Of a stretch of DNA of 64,000 nucleotides, positions 26,546-34,923 are shown in pieces. Where the stretch lies: NCBI GenBank assembly GCA_016868035.1, contig VGID01000001.1:128289-192288 (forward strand). Reading direction: 5' to 3'. Made by a program: the position numbers and the translations under genes. Numbering within the stretch: the first letter of the stretch is position 1; each line of letters opens with the position of its first letter. The DNA is from Betaproteobacteria bacterium (lineage in GTDB: Bacteria; Pseudomonadota; Gammaproteobacteria; Burkholderiales; SG8-41). The notes under the pieces are model-generated. The model did not search any database and was not told the origin of the DNA. It saw nothing but the letters and a program-made list of their open reading frames with translations.

Positions 26546-28330
26546 ATGTCCGACCGCGCAGCCGCCAGATCGAAGCAGCCCGCGCCGCACGCGTCCTCGA
26601 GCTCCAATTTCATTCGCGCCATCGTCGAGCAGGATGTCGCGAGCGGGAAGTACGCCGAGCGCGCCTGGGGCGGGAAGCCCGGGCCGGCCCGCGCGCACGA
26701 GGGCTCCGCGCCGGACCCGGCCCGGATCCGCACGCGCTTCCCGCCCGAGCCGAACGGCTATCTGCATATCGGGCACGCGAAATCGATTTCCCTCAATTTC
26801 GGCCTCGCGCGCGAGTACGGCGGCGCCTGCCACCTGCGCTTCGACGACACCAACCCCGAGAAGGAGGAACAGGAGTACGTCGACGCCATCATCGACGCCG
26901 TCCGGTGGCTAGGCTTCGACTGGGGGGAACACCTCTATTTCGCGAGCGACTACTTCGACTTCATGTACGAGGCGGCGGAGAATCTGGTGCGAGCGGGCCA
27001 TGCGTACGTGGACGAGCAGAGCGCGGAGGAAATGCGCGCCAGCCGCGGCACGCTGACCGAGCCCGGCAGGAACAGCCCGTGGCGCGATCGCCCGGCGGAG
27101 GAGTCGCTGCGCCGGCTGCGCGAGATGCGCGACGGCAGGCACCCCGACGGCGCGATGGTCCTGCGCGCAAGGATCGACATGGCCTCTCCCAACATCAACA
27201 TGCGCGACCCCGCGATCTACCGCATCCGCAGGGCGGCGCATCACCGCACGGGCGAGAAGTGGTGCATCTACCCCATGTACACCTACGCGCACCCGATCGA
27301 GGACGCGCTCGAGCGAATTACCCACTCGCTGTGCACGCTCGAATTCGAGGACCAGCGCCCATTCTACGACTGGCTGCTCGAGCGGCTCGCGCAGGGCGGG
27401 CTGCTCGCGCAGCCGCTTCCGCAGCAGATCGAGTTCGCGCGGCTCAACCTTACCTACGTCGTGCTCTCCAAGCGCAAGCTCATCCAGCTCGTGGAGGAGA
27501 AGCACGTGGAGGGCTGGGACGATCCGCGCATGCCCACGCTCGCCGGCGCGCGGCGCCGCGGCTACACCGCGGAAGGCTTCCGCCTGTTCGCCGAGCGTAT
27601 CGGAGTGGCGAAAGCGGACTCGTGGATCGACTACGGGGTGCTCGAGGACTGCATGCGCGAAGATCTGAACGAGCGCGCGCCGCGCCGCATCGCCGTGCTC
27701 GACCCGGTGAGGCTCGTCATCGACAATTACCCGGACGGCGCCCAGGAGGAATGCCACGCCCCCAACCACCCGCAGAAGCCGGAGCTCGGGAGCCGCGCCG
27801 TGCCGTTCTCGAAAGAGCTCTGGATCGAGCGCGAGGACGTGATGGAAGCGCCTCCCAAGGGCTACCACCGCCTCTTCCCCGGAAACGAAGTGCGACTGCG
27901 CTACGCGTACCTGGTGAAGTGCGTTCGCGTGGAAAAGGACGCGAAAGGCAGCATCGCGGCGGTGCACTGCACCTACGACCCGGCCACGAAGAGCGGCACG
28001 ACCGGCGCGGGCGAGCGCAAGGTGAAAGGCAACATCCACTGGGTCTCGGCGCGCCACGCGTTTTCCGCGGACGTGCGGCTCTACGACCGGCTTTTCAAGC
28101 ATCCCCAGCCCGGGACCGGGAGGGACTTTCTCGAGGACCTTCACTCGGGATCGAAGAGCATCGTCGCCGCGCAGCTCGAGCCCGCGCTGGCGGGCGCGCA
28201 GCCCGAAGAGCGTTTCCAGTTCGAGCGCCACGGCTATTTTGTGTGCGACCTGCGCGATTCGCGGCCGGGCAAGCCCGCATTCAACCGCGCCGTGACACTG
28301 CGCGATTCGTGGGCGAAAGAGGCCCGCTAG
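26546..28330 (+). CDS. glnS: Glutaminyl-tRNA synthetase
   Basis: Class I synthetase charging tRNA-Gln. RFPPEPNGYLHIGHAKSI (HIGH), DDTNPEKEEQEYVDAI, the LEFEDQRPFYDWL region and the VLSKRKL form of KMSKS are present, with the C-terminal anticodon-binding beta-barrels (VEKDAKGSIAAVHCTYDP). I prefer ATG 26546 over the track GTG 26537, because AGGTGA sits five bases upstream of it. It is 594 aa. A possible -10 (TAGAAT, 26520-26525) lies just ahead. Confidence 0.96.
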   Translation: MSDRAAARSKQPAPHASSSSNFIRAIVEQDVASGKYAERAWGGKPGPARAHEGSAPDPARIRTRFPPEPNGYLHIGHAKSISLNFGLAREYGGACHLRFDDTNPEKEEQEYVDAIIDAVRWLGFDWGEHLYFASDYFDFMYEAAENLVRAGHAYVDEQSAEEMRASRGTLTEPGRNSPWRDRPAEESLRRLREMRDGRHPDGAMVLRARIDMASPNINMRDPAIYRIRRAAHHRTGEKWCIYPMYTYAHPIEDALERITHSLCTLEFEDQRPFYDWLLERLAQGGLLAQPLPQQIEFARLNLTYVVLSKRKLIQLVEEKHVEGWDDPRMPTLAGARRRGYTAEGFRLFAERIGVAKADSWIDYGVLEDCMREDLNERAPRRIAVLDPVRLVIDNYPDGAQEECHAPNHPQKPELGSRAVPFSKELWIEREDVMEAPPKGYHRLFPGNEVRLRYAYLVKCVRVEKDAKGSIAAVHCTYDPATKSGTTGAGERKVKGNIHWVSARHAFSADVRLYDRLFKHPQPGTGRDFLEDLHSGSKSIVAAQLEPALAGAQPEERFQFERHGYFVCDLRDSRPGKPAFNRAVTLRDSWAKEAR

Positions 28331-28377
28331 CGCCGGCGCTCGCGCCCTGCTGGCACTCATCGGGATCCGGAGCGGCG

Positions 28378-28779
28378 ATGGAACAAACCAACGACCCGGC
28401 GCAGCTCGTCGCCGCCGCGCGCGGCGCGCTCGAACACGCATACGCTCCCTACAGCAAGCGCGCGATCGGGGCGGCCGTGCTCGGCGCCGACGGAGTGATC
28501 TACACCGGCGGCAACATCGAGAACGCGCTGCGGGGCCTTGCGCTGTGCGCCGAGCAGGTCGCGCTCGCGCACGCGGTTGCGCGCGGCAACCGCACCCTGC
28601 GCGCGATCGCCATCGTGAACCGCAACGGCAGCCCGTGCTACCCGTGCGGGGTTTGCCGCCAGATGCTCGCGGAATTCAGCGCCGCCGGGCGCGGCATGGA
28701 AGTGATCGTGGAGGACGCGGGGCGCCCGCTTGCCACGACGCTCTCCGCTCTGCTCCCGGATCCCTACCGCCCGGGTTGA
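28378..28779 (+). CDS. cdd: Cytidine deaminase
   Basis: Zinc enzyme deaminating (deoxy)cytidine in pyrimidine salvage. It is of the short homotetrameric type (133 aa): YAPYSKRAIGAAVL, GGNIENALRGLALCAEQVA (zinc Cys plus catalytic Glu) and YPCGVCRQMLAEF (two zinc Cys). It starts 47 bp after glnS. A Cdd is common in salvage clusters; the pairing with glnS is probably only positional. Confidence 0.94.
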   Translation: MEQTNDPAQLVAAARGALEHAYAPYSKRAIGAAVLGADGVIYTGGNIENALRGLALCAEQVALAHAVARGNRTLRAIAIVNRNGSPCYPCGVCRQMLAEFSAAGRGMEVIVEDAGRPLATTLSALLPDPYRPG

Positions 28780-28831
28780 GCCACGATTCACGACTCACGA
28801 TTCACAAGTCACGAGTCACCAAGAGTAGGCA

Positions 28832-29449
28832 ATGCCGAACATCACCATGCTCGATATCGAGACGCTGAGGCAGACCAAGCTCGGCCCGTACATCGACAAA
28901 TGCCTGCAGCACCGCGCGCCGGACCCGGGTTTCCACGCGATGATGGGACACAACGTGGACCTGTGCGAGGCGATGTTCGTCGCGTGGGACACGATCTTCA
29001 ACACCGGCCGCATCCGGCACACGCTTAAGGAGGTCATCCGGGTGCAGCTCTCCCGCATGGCCTCCTGCGTCTACTGAGGGAACGTCCGGTCCGCTTCGGC
29101 GAAGCGGCAGGGCCTTCAGGAAAGCGACATCGACGAGGGTATCGCCGACTACCAAGCGAGCGGCCGCTTCACGGAGGCCGAAAAGCTCGCGCTGCGCTAC
29201 AGCGAGTGGATGGCCCTCAATCCCGGGAGAATCGGGCCCGAATTCTACGACGAGCTGCGCCGCCACTACACGGAGGCGGAAATCGTGGAGCTCGGGGCGT
29301 TCATCGGATTCAACATCGGCTACCACACCTTCTTCGGGACGCTCAAGTTCTACCCGATGTTCTCCCCGGACGGCCGGCTGGTGAGCCAGGAGGAATCGGC
29401 GCGCATCTACGGTGCGGCGCCCGCTTCGCTCTCCGGGGAAACGAAGTGA
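28832..29449 (+). CDS. Putative selenoprotein: AhpD-like/carboxymuconolactone decarboxylase family, CxxU
   Basis: AhpD-like proteins reduce peroxides or act as decarboxylase-fold enzymes using a CxxC pair. The frame opens at ATG 28832 (MPNITMLDIETLRQTKLG), reads IRVQLSRMASCVY, meets TGA (29075-29077), and continues in the same frame with GNVRSASAKRQGLQESDID to ESARIYGAAPASLSGETK. The TGA takes the place of the second Cys of CxxC. Both halves are family-like and end-to-end collinear with the neighbouring paralogue (LKEVIRVQL..., LALRY..., HYTEA.I.ELGAFI). A hairpin suited to SECIS follows. Read-through gives 205 aa with residue 82 as Sec. The alternative is a recent nonsense mutation or sequencing error. 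The track shows it as two ORFs. Confidence 0.75.
29075..29107 (+). promoter_or_regulatory. Candidate bacterial SECIS element in the AhpD-like gene
   Basis: After TGA (29075-29077) come 13 nt, then CCGCTTC-GGC-GAAGCGG: a perfect 7-bp stem with a 3-nt loop beginning with GG. The loop starts 21 nt after the TGA, within the 16-37 nt window and G-in-loop rule of bacterial SECIS models. Confidence 0.7.
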
Positions 29450-29529
29450 CGACTGACGGCTGACGACTGACGACAGGAGTGTTCCCCCTCAATCCTCAAT
29501 CCTCATTCCTCATCCCTCATCCACGCTCC

Positions 29530-30090
29530 ATGCCGCACATCGAACCGCTGGCGCCTGAAAACATTCGCGATCCGGAGCTGCGCGCGCTCATCGAGCGCAG
29601 CGAGGCGCTCGGAGTGCCGGACCCGCTCTTTCCCCGCATCCTGGCGCACGTGCCGGCGCACGCGAAGGTCCTGCTGCGCGCCTTGCTCGCCTCGCACGCG
29701 GAGGGCAGCGTGGACCACAAGCTGAAGGAAGTGATCCGCGTGCAGCTCGCCCGCACCGCCGGAGACCCCTACTTCTCCGGCCTGCGCTCGGTGCGCGCAA
29801 GGCGGGAGGGGCTCGACGAGGAGGCGATCGACGCAGGATCGGGGAAGTTCGAAAACGATCCACGCTTCACCGCCGCCGAGAAGTGGGCGCTGCGCTACGC
29901 CCGCGCGATGTACCTCAGCCCGGAGAACGTGGACGCAGCGTTCTACGAGGAAGGAAAGCGGCACTACACCGAGGCCCAGATCATGGAGCTCGGCGCCTTC
30001 ATCGCGTTCCACTACGGCATGCAGGCGTTCATGCGCACCCTGCGCGCCGTACCGCTTCGCGACGACGCGGCGAAGAGCAAAGCCTCCTGA
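29530..30090 (+). CDS. Carboxymuconolactone decarboxylase-like protein, Cys-less paralogue
   Basis: Paralogue of the preceding gene, sharing HKLKEVIRVQLARTAG, RFTAAEKWALRYAR and HYTEAQIMELGAFIAFHYG. Where the preceding protein has SCVY-U-GNVRS, this one has GDPYFSGLRS, so it lacks both redox residues and is unlikely to be a peroxidase. I start at ATG 29530 (MPHIEPLAPENI), giving 186 aa. Upstream, TCAATCC/TCATCCC heptamers fill the gap; the two genes are probably a tandem duplication that diverged in chemistry. Confidence 0.8.
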   Translation: MPHIEPLAPENIRDPELRALIERSEALGVPDPLFPRILAHVPAHAKVLLRALLASHAEGSVDHKLKEVIRVQLARTAGDPYFSGLRSVRARREGLDEEAIDAGSGKFENDPRFTAAEKWALRYARAMYLSPENVDAAFYEEGKRHYTEAQIMELGAFIAFHYGMQAFMRTLRAVPLRDDAAKSKAS

Positions 30091-30170
30091 TTCGTAACTC
30101 GTAAAATCGCCAGAGCGTCGACGATCCGCTGTTTACGTTCCACGATTCACCATTCACGAGTCACGGATTT

Positions 30171-30809
30171 ATGAAAGCGCTCGTCACCGGCTTCGATCCC
30201 TTCGGCGGCGAGGAAGTAAACGCATCGCTCGAGGCGGTGCGGCGGCTGCCGGCGCGCATCGGCGCGCTCGAAGTGTCCACCGCTGAGCTGCCGACGTCGT
30301 ACGCGCGCGCGCCGGCGGAACTGGAAGCGGCGATCGAGCGCGCGCGGCCCGACATCGTGCTCTGCGTCGGCCAGGCGAGTGAGCGCAGCGAGCCGTGCGT
30401 CGAGCGCATCGCGGTCAACATGCAGGATGCGCTGGTCGCCGACAACGACGGCGCGCGCCCGATGGAACTGCCGGTCGTGCCGGGTGGTCCGGCAGCCTAC
30501 TTCGCAACGCTGCCGGTGCGGGAGGCGGTGGCGGCACTACGGGCGGCGGGGCTTCCCGCGGCGATGTCGATGAGCGCGGGCACGTTCGTGTGCAACCACG
30601 TTTTCTACGGCCTCATGCACCGCGCCGCGACGCGCGGCCACTCGTACCGCGGGGGCTTCCTGCACGTGCCGCACCTGTCGCGGCACCCGCAGACGGAGGG
30701 CAAGGCGCCTCCACTTGCGCCGGAGGATATCGCGCGCGCCATCGCGATCGTGCTCGAAGTGGCCGCCTCACGCGTAGAATCAGCGCGGAGAGTTTCCTCG
30801 ACAGCGTGA
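30171..30809 (+). CDS. pcp: Pyrrolidone-carboxylate peptidase (pyroglutamyl peptidase I)
   Basis: C15 cysteine peptidase removing N-terminal pyroglutamate. VTGFDPFGGEEVNAS at the N-terminus, the Glu-containing CVERIAVNMQD, the nucleophile segment SAGTFVCNHVFYG and GGFLHVPHLSRHPQ (catalytic His) are present. It is 212 aa. The last residues (SRVESARRVSSTA) run into the hydrolase remnant that follows, suggesting that the original C-terminus was altered at a deletion junction. ChaC, which makes 5-oxoproline, is also encoded in this window. Confidence 0.93.
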   Translation: MKALVTGFDPFGGEEVNASLEAVRRLPARIGALEVSTAELPTSYARAPAELEAAIERARPDIVLCVGQASERSEPCVERIAVNMQDALVADNDGARPMELPVVPGGPAAYFATLPVREAVAALRAAGLPAAMSMSAGTFVCNHVFYGLMHRAATRGHSYRGGFLHVPHLSRHPQTEGKAPPLAPEDIARAIAIVLEVAASRVESARRVSSTA

Positions 30810-31081
30810 GCACGGTTCCGGACACGATCGCGCTCGCGCCGACGATCACGTGCCCCGTTCTGTGCATCCGCGGCGACCAGGAGGATCCGCAGCGCTATCC
30901 CGCCGAGGAATTCCAGCGCCACGCCGGCGGGCACTGCACCGTGGAAGTCGTGCCGGATTGCGATCACTTCTACAACGGACGCGAGCAGACGATCCAGCGG
31001 CTCGTGTGCTCGTGGCTCGCGCGCACGATCCCGTCGCGCAGCCGGCCGCAGCCGGCCACGCCCGCGACCGCCAACCGGTAA
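30779..31081 (+). pseudogene. C-terminal fragment of an alpha/beta hydrolase
   Basis: In a frame different from pcp, SAESFLDSVSTVPDTIA leads into LAPTITCPVLCIRGDQEDPQ, then VVPDCDHFYNGREQTIQ. This is the usual alpha/beta-hydrolase C-terminal half with its late His (CDHFYNGRE). The N-terminal half with the nucleophile elbow is absent; its place is taken by the pcp 3' end. It overlaps pcp by about 30 bp, so it looks like a deletion fusion rather than a working gene. Confidence 0.7.
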
Positions 31082-31105
31082 GGTTCTCCGGCCCCCGGCG
31101 GTCTT

Positions 31106-31144
31106 GGCACGCGGCGGCCGGCAAAAGCCGCGTGTGCCTTTTTT
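31106..31144 (+). terminator. Intrinsic terminator after pcp/hydrolase remnant
   Basis: GGCACGCGGC and GCCGCGTGTGCC pair with a two-base bulge around a GGCCGGCAAAA loop, followed by TTTTTT. Confidence 0.7.
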
Positions 31145-31227
31145 CACAGTTGACGAAAACGCCGTTCCCCCTGGTACGGCGCTCGCCGGTCTATGGCAGC
31201 GCAGCATCGGTGCGCGCGTGCCGGATT

Positions 31228-31241
31228 TTGATCCACGTCAA
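31228..31241 (+). promoter_or_regulatory. FNR/ANR-type box upstream of glgA
   Basis: TTGATCCACGTCAA is a near-perfect TTGAT-N4-ATCAA palindrome, about 200 bp upstream of the glgA start. The 31082-31444 gap otherwise holds only the terminator and no gene that I can support. Confidence 0.5.
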
Positions 31242-31444
31242 CATGTTGCGCTCGCGGCGCGCGCATGCTGTGATTTTTGAGGCGAGCGCGCATTCCGCCG
31301 GACGGGATACGGATTCGGGAGCCGGGAACGAAATAGCGAATCCCGGCGCCCGCTTCCCGTCGAGAGCGCTGGATGGCGTTCTACAATCCGATTGCACGCG
31401 GGGTGCCCCCGCACGCTGGCGCGAGCAACCGAAAGGAGGATTGT

Positions 31445-32992
31445 ATGCGCAGGAGTGCGACACGGGTATTGTTCGTGACTCCCGAGCTCGCGCCGTGGGC
31501 CCGGGTCGGCGGCCTCGGCGAAGTGTCGAACGACCTTCCGCGCGCGCTCGCCGCCGCGGGCGTGGACGTGCGCATCCTGGTGCCCGCGTACCCGGCGCTC
31601 ATCGAAGCCCATCCCGACGCAACGTGCGTGGCGGAGGTTCCCGCGCTTGGCGCCCTCGCCCCGGCGCGCCTGCTTGAGGCGCGCGGCGCGGTACCGATCT
31701 ACCTCCTCGATTGCGCGGCCTGCTACGCGCGCGCCGGCGTCTACCAGTCACCCGATGGCGCGGACTGGCCGGACAACCACCTGCGCTACGGACTGCTCTC
31801 GCGCGTCGCCGCGCTGCTCGGCAGCACCGAAACGCCGCTCGCCTGGCATCCCCAAATCGTCCATTGCCACGACTGGCAGACGGGGCTGACTCCCGCGTAT
31901 CTGGCGCACACGATGAATGCCAGCGCAGCGACCGTGATGACGCTGCACAACCTCGCCTACCAGGGAAACTTTCCGCAACACGTGCTCGACGAGCTCGGGC
32001 TCCCGCAAGCGGCGTTCTCCATCGAGGGGCTCGAGTATTACGGCACCGTGTCGTTTCTCAAGGCCGGGATCAGCTACGCGACCCTGCTCACCACCGTGAG
32101 CAGGGGCTACGCGCGGGAGATCCAGGGGCCGGAGCTTGGTTTCGGCATGGACGAGCTGATCCGCCAGCGAGCCTCCGACCTCACGGGGATCTCGAACGGC
32201 ATCGATCCCGAAACATGGGATCCCGCGCGCGACCCGCACCTCGCGCAGAACTATGGCAGCCGTGTCGAGGGCAAGCTCGAGAACAAGCTCGCGCTGCAGC
32301 GCGAGCTCGGGCTGGCGCAGGACGCGGAAGCGCCGCTGTTCGGCATGGTGGCCCGCCTCGCCTGGCACAAGGGCATAGACGTGATGATCGAGGCCGCGCC
32401 CGCGATCGTGGCGATGGGCGCGCAGATCGCCGTTCTCGGCGAGGGCAGCCGCGAAATCGGCGAAGCACTGTGCGCGCTGGCGCAGCGGCATCCCGCAGCG
32501 GTCGCGGTCCGCGTGGGCTACGAAGAAAGGCTCGGCCACCTCGTGACCGCCGGCGCGGACGCCTTCCTGCTGCCCTCGCGCTACGAGCCCTGCGGGCTCA
32601 CCCAGCTCCACTGCATGCGCTACGGCACCCTGCCGGTCGCGCACCGCACCGGCGGGCTCGGCGACTCGATCGTGGACGCTACGGAAGACAATGTGCGCGC
32701 CCGCCGTGCAACCGGCTTCACCTTCGCGCCGCTCACGCCGGAAACCCTGATCGCGGCGGCCGAACGCGCGGTGAACACCTATCGCGCGCGCGAGATGTGG
32801 CGCGTGCTGCAGGCAGCGGCCATGCTGCGCGATTCGAGCTGGAGGCTGGCTGTTCCCGCCTATCTCGCCGTCTATCGCGAGGCGATTGTGCGCAAGTACC
32901 CGCGCCGCGCCGAAAGAGCCGCCCACGTCCATTTGCCAGCGGCCGCGCGGGCGGCGAAGCCCGCGGAGAAGAGGCGGCGGATCCGGACGTAG
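31445..32992 (+). CDS. glgA: Glycogen synthase GlgA (ADP-glucose type)
   Basis: GT5 enzyme extending alpha-1,4-glucan from ADP-glucose. VLFVTPELAPWARVGGLGEVSNDLPRAL carries the KxGGL-like ADP-binding loop, here RVGGL rather than KVGGL, with WHPQIVHCHDWQTGL in the N-domain and RLAWHKGIDVMIEAAP and SRYEPCGLTQLHCMRYG (acceptor/donor E-x7-E region) in the C-domain. A strong AAAGGAGG fixes ATG 31445 (515 aa); the track start 24 codons upstream is rejected. No other glg genes are in the window. Confidence 0.94.
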   Translation: MRRSATRVLFVTPELAPWARVGGLGEVSNDLPRALAAAGVDVRILVPAYPALIEAHPDATCVAEVPALGALAPARLLEARGAVPIYLLDCAACYARAGVYQSPDGADWPDNHLRYGLLSRVAALLGSTETPLAWHPQIVHCHDWQTGLTPAYLAHTMNASAATVMTLHNLAYQGNFPQHVLDELGLPQAAFSIEGLEYYGTVSFLKAGISYATLLTTVSRGYAREIQGPELGFGMDELIRQRASDLTGISNGIDPETWDPARDPHLAQNYGSRVEGKLENKLALQRELGLAQDAEAPLFGMVARLAWHKGIDVMIEAAPAIVAMGAQIAVLGEGSREIGEALCALAQRHPAAVAVRVGYEERLGHLVTAGADAFLLPSRYEPCGLTQLHCMRYGTLPVAHRTGGLGDSIVDATEDNVRARRATGFTFAPLTPETLIAAAERAVNTYRAREMWRVLQAAAMLRDSSWRLAVPAYLAVYREAIVRKYPRRAERAAHVHLPAAARAAKPAEKRRRIRT

Positions 32993-33024
32993 GGCACGCG
33001 CCTCGCGCGCAGCGCGGTGTGCCC
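32992..33024. terminator. Possible bidirectional hairpin between glgA and the Bug gene
   Basis: GGGCACGCG and CGGTGTGCCC can pair across the glgA stop region. There is no U-run on either side, so it is only a candidate. Confidence 0.3.
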
Positions 33025-33053
33025 GCGCCCGCCCGGTTTCGCGCCGCAGGCGC

Positions 33054-34037
33054 CTACTCGGGCCGGATGCCGGCCGCTTTCACGACTTTCGCCCATTTCG
33101 CCATCTCGCGCTGGATGAGCTGGGCGAAGTCCTGCGGCGAGCCGGGCGCCGGATTCATGCCGATCTTCGCGAAGCGCGCGCGGGTCTCCGGCTCGCCCAG
33201 CACACGCATGAGCTCCGCGTTCAGGCGGGTCACGATCGCGCGCGGCGTCTTGCCCGGAGCGAGCAGCCCGTACCAGCCGTTCACCTCGTAGTCGGGATAC
33301 CCCGATTCCTTGAACGTCGGCACATCCGGCATGGCGGGCGAGCGATTCACGGTGGTCACGGCGACGGCGCGCAGCTTGCCGCTCTGCACGTGCGGCCCGA
33401 GCGTCGAGATCGAGCCGAAGAACATCGATACCCTGCCGGCGAGCAGGTCGGGCAACACGGCGGCTCCGCCCTTGTACGGGACCTGCTGCATGTCGATCCC
33501 GGCCGCGACCTTGAGCAGTTCGGCGGCAAGGTGCGGCGGGCTGCCCACGCCCACCGAGGCGTAGTTGACCTGCCCCGGCCGTCCCTTCACCCATGCCACA
33601 AACTCGCCGACCGTCTTTGACGGGACGGACGGATGGGTCACCATCAAGTAGGGCCCGCCGACGACGAACCCCACCGGCGCGAAGTCGCGAACGCTGTCGT
33701 AGGGGAGCGTCTTTCTCAGGCTCGGGTTGACCGCAAAACCCGCGGCCACGATCAGCAATGTGTGTCCATCGGGGCCCGACTGCGCCACGATCTCGGAGCC
33801 CACCACCATGTTCGCGCCGGGACGGTTGTCCACCACGAAGGTCTGGCCGAGCCGCTCGGCGAGACGCTCCGAGACGATGCGGCCGACGACGTCGTTGGTG
33901 CCCCCCGGAGCGAACGGGACCACCAGCCGTATCGGCCGGCTGGGAAACTCCGCCGCCGACGCCGCGCCCGGGAAAAGGTGCGCGCCCGCGGCGGCGAGAC
34001 CAGCGGCAAACGTCAGGATCCGTATGGCGGTGCCCAT
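33054..34037 (-). CDS. Bug/TctC-family periplasmic solute-binding protein
   Basis: Extracytoplasmic binding protein of the tripartite tricarboxylate transporter type; ligands are usually carboxylates or aromatic acids. A signal peptide (ILTFAAGLAAAGAHLFPGAASA) precedes PSRPIRLVVPFAPGGTNDVVGR and VVDNRPGANMVVGSEIVA, the family hallmarks. It is 327 aa. It lies 3' of an HpcH-type aldolase and a dehydrogenase on the same strand, so it may collect that pathway's substrate. No TctA/TctB membrane partners are present. Confidence 0.92.
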   Translation of the reverse strand: MGTAIRILTFAAGLAAAGAHLFPGAASAAEFPSRPIRLVVPFAPGGTNDVVGRIVSERLAERLGQTFVVDNRPGANMVVGSEIVAQSGPDGHTLLIVAAGFAVNPSLRKTLPYDSVRDFAPVGFVVGGPYLMVTHPSVPSKTVGEFVAWVKGRPGQVNYASVGVGSPPHLAAELLKVAAGIDMQQVPYKGGAAVLPDLLAGRVSMFFGSISTLGPHVQSGKLRAVAVTTVNRSPAMPDVPTFKESGYPDYEVNGWYGLLAPGKTPRAIVTRLNAELMRVLGEPETRARFAKIGMNPAPGSPQDFAQLIQREMAKWAKVVKAAGIRPE

Positions 34038-34161
34038 GGGTTCCTCCTCGGCAGGAATACTCTGGCCGGTGCGGGCGGGCGGGTGCCCGGCGTCGACCCC
34101 TTGGCCGTCAACGATACGGGAAATCGCCGGCGGCTGTCACGCCCGCACGCCACCCGGCGTT

Positions 34162-34923
34162 TCAGCCGCGCGCCTTGGCGAAATACGCCTTCGCGGCGCC
34201 AGCGATCAGGCGCGGCACGTGCGTATAGATGTAGCGCACGCCCTTGCCCAGCACGTCGGTGACGTTGTCCGCCGTCGCCGGCGTTCCGGGTATCCGGCGC
34301 GCGCCCACGATGCGCTCGAAGCTGCGGTTGATCGCCTCCGCGACGGGGGCGGCCTTCGGGTTGCCGGGATGGCCGAGCGACTGCGAGAGATCCGAGGGGC
34401 CGATGAAGTAGACGTCGATGCCCTCGACCTTGAGCAGATCGTCGAGGTTCTCGATCGCCTCGCGCTCCTCGAGCTGGATGGCGATCAGGGTCTGTTCGTT
34501 CGCCGCCCGCACGTAGTCGGCCATGGTCCCGTGGGCGTCGTACGCCGCGGAGCGCGTGCCGGCGGCAAGTCCGCGCCGCCCCATCGGGTGGTACTTCACG
34601 GCCGCGACCACCTCTCGCGCGTCGGCCGCCGTGTTCACGTGCGGCACCTGCACGCCCATCACGCCGCGATCGAGCACCTGCAGGATGTGGTCCGGGCTCT
34701 TCGTCACCGGGCGCGCGATCGCGGTCATGCCGCACGCTTCGGCGGCCATCGCCATCAGCTCCACGCTCTCCAGCGTGAGCGTGCCGTGCTCGCAGTCGAG
34801 CAGCACCCAATCGAACCCGAACGCCCCGAGCATTTCCACGAGCTGCGGCGAGGGAATCATCACGGAGACGCCGAACGCGGGCTCTCCCGCGAGCAGCTTC
34901 GCCTTCATGCGGTTGGTTTTCAT
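34162..34923 (-). CDS. HpcH/HpaI-type class II aldolase
   Basis: Metal-dependent pyruvate aldolase of the 2-keto-3-deoxy-glucarate / 4-hydroxy-2-oxoheptanedioate group. FGVSVMIPSPQLVEMLGAFGFDWVLLDCEHG contains the DxEHG active site, and GVQVPHVNTAADAREVV, LIAIQLEEREAIEN and YFIGPSDLSQSLG follow. It is 253 aa. Its ATG overlaps the upstream dehydrogenase stop (ATGA), indicating an operon. The true substrate cannot be told from sequence. Confidence 0.9.
   Translation of the reverse strand: MKTNRMKAKLLAGEPAFGVSVMIPSPQLVEMLGAFGFDWVLLDCEHGTLTLESVELMAMAAEACGMTAIARPVTKSPDHILQVLDRGVMGVQVPHVNTAADAREVVAAVKYHPMGRRGLAAGTRSAAYDAHGTMADYVRAANEQTLIAIQLEEREAIENLDDLLKVEGIDVYFIGPSDLSQSLGHPGNPKAAPVAEAINRSFERIVGARRIPGTPATADNVTDVLGKGVRYIYTHVPRLIAGAAKAYFAKARG

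Noticed and set aside
29078-29449. Treating the two halves of the first AhpD-like gene as separate genes or as a frameshifted pseudogene
   Set aside because: Both halves are in the same frame with only one TGA between them, the 3' half has no good start near the junction, and family-like sequence is continuous across it.
30795-30809. Recoding of the pcp TGA stop as selenocysteine
   Set aside because: Downstream sequence in the pcp frame is not protein-like, and the hydrolase fragment lies in another frame.
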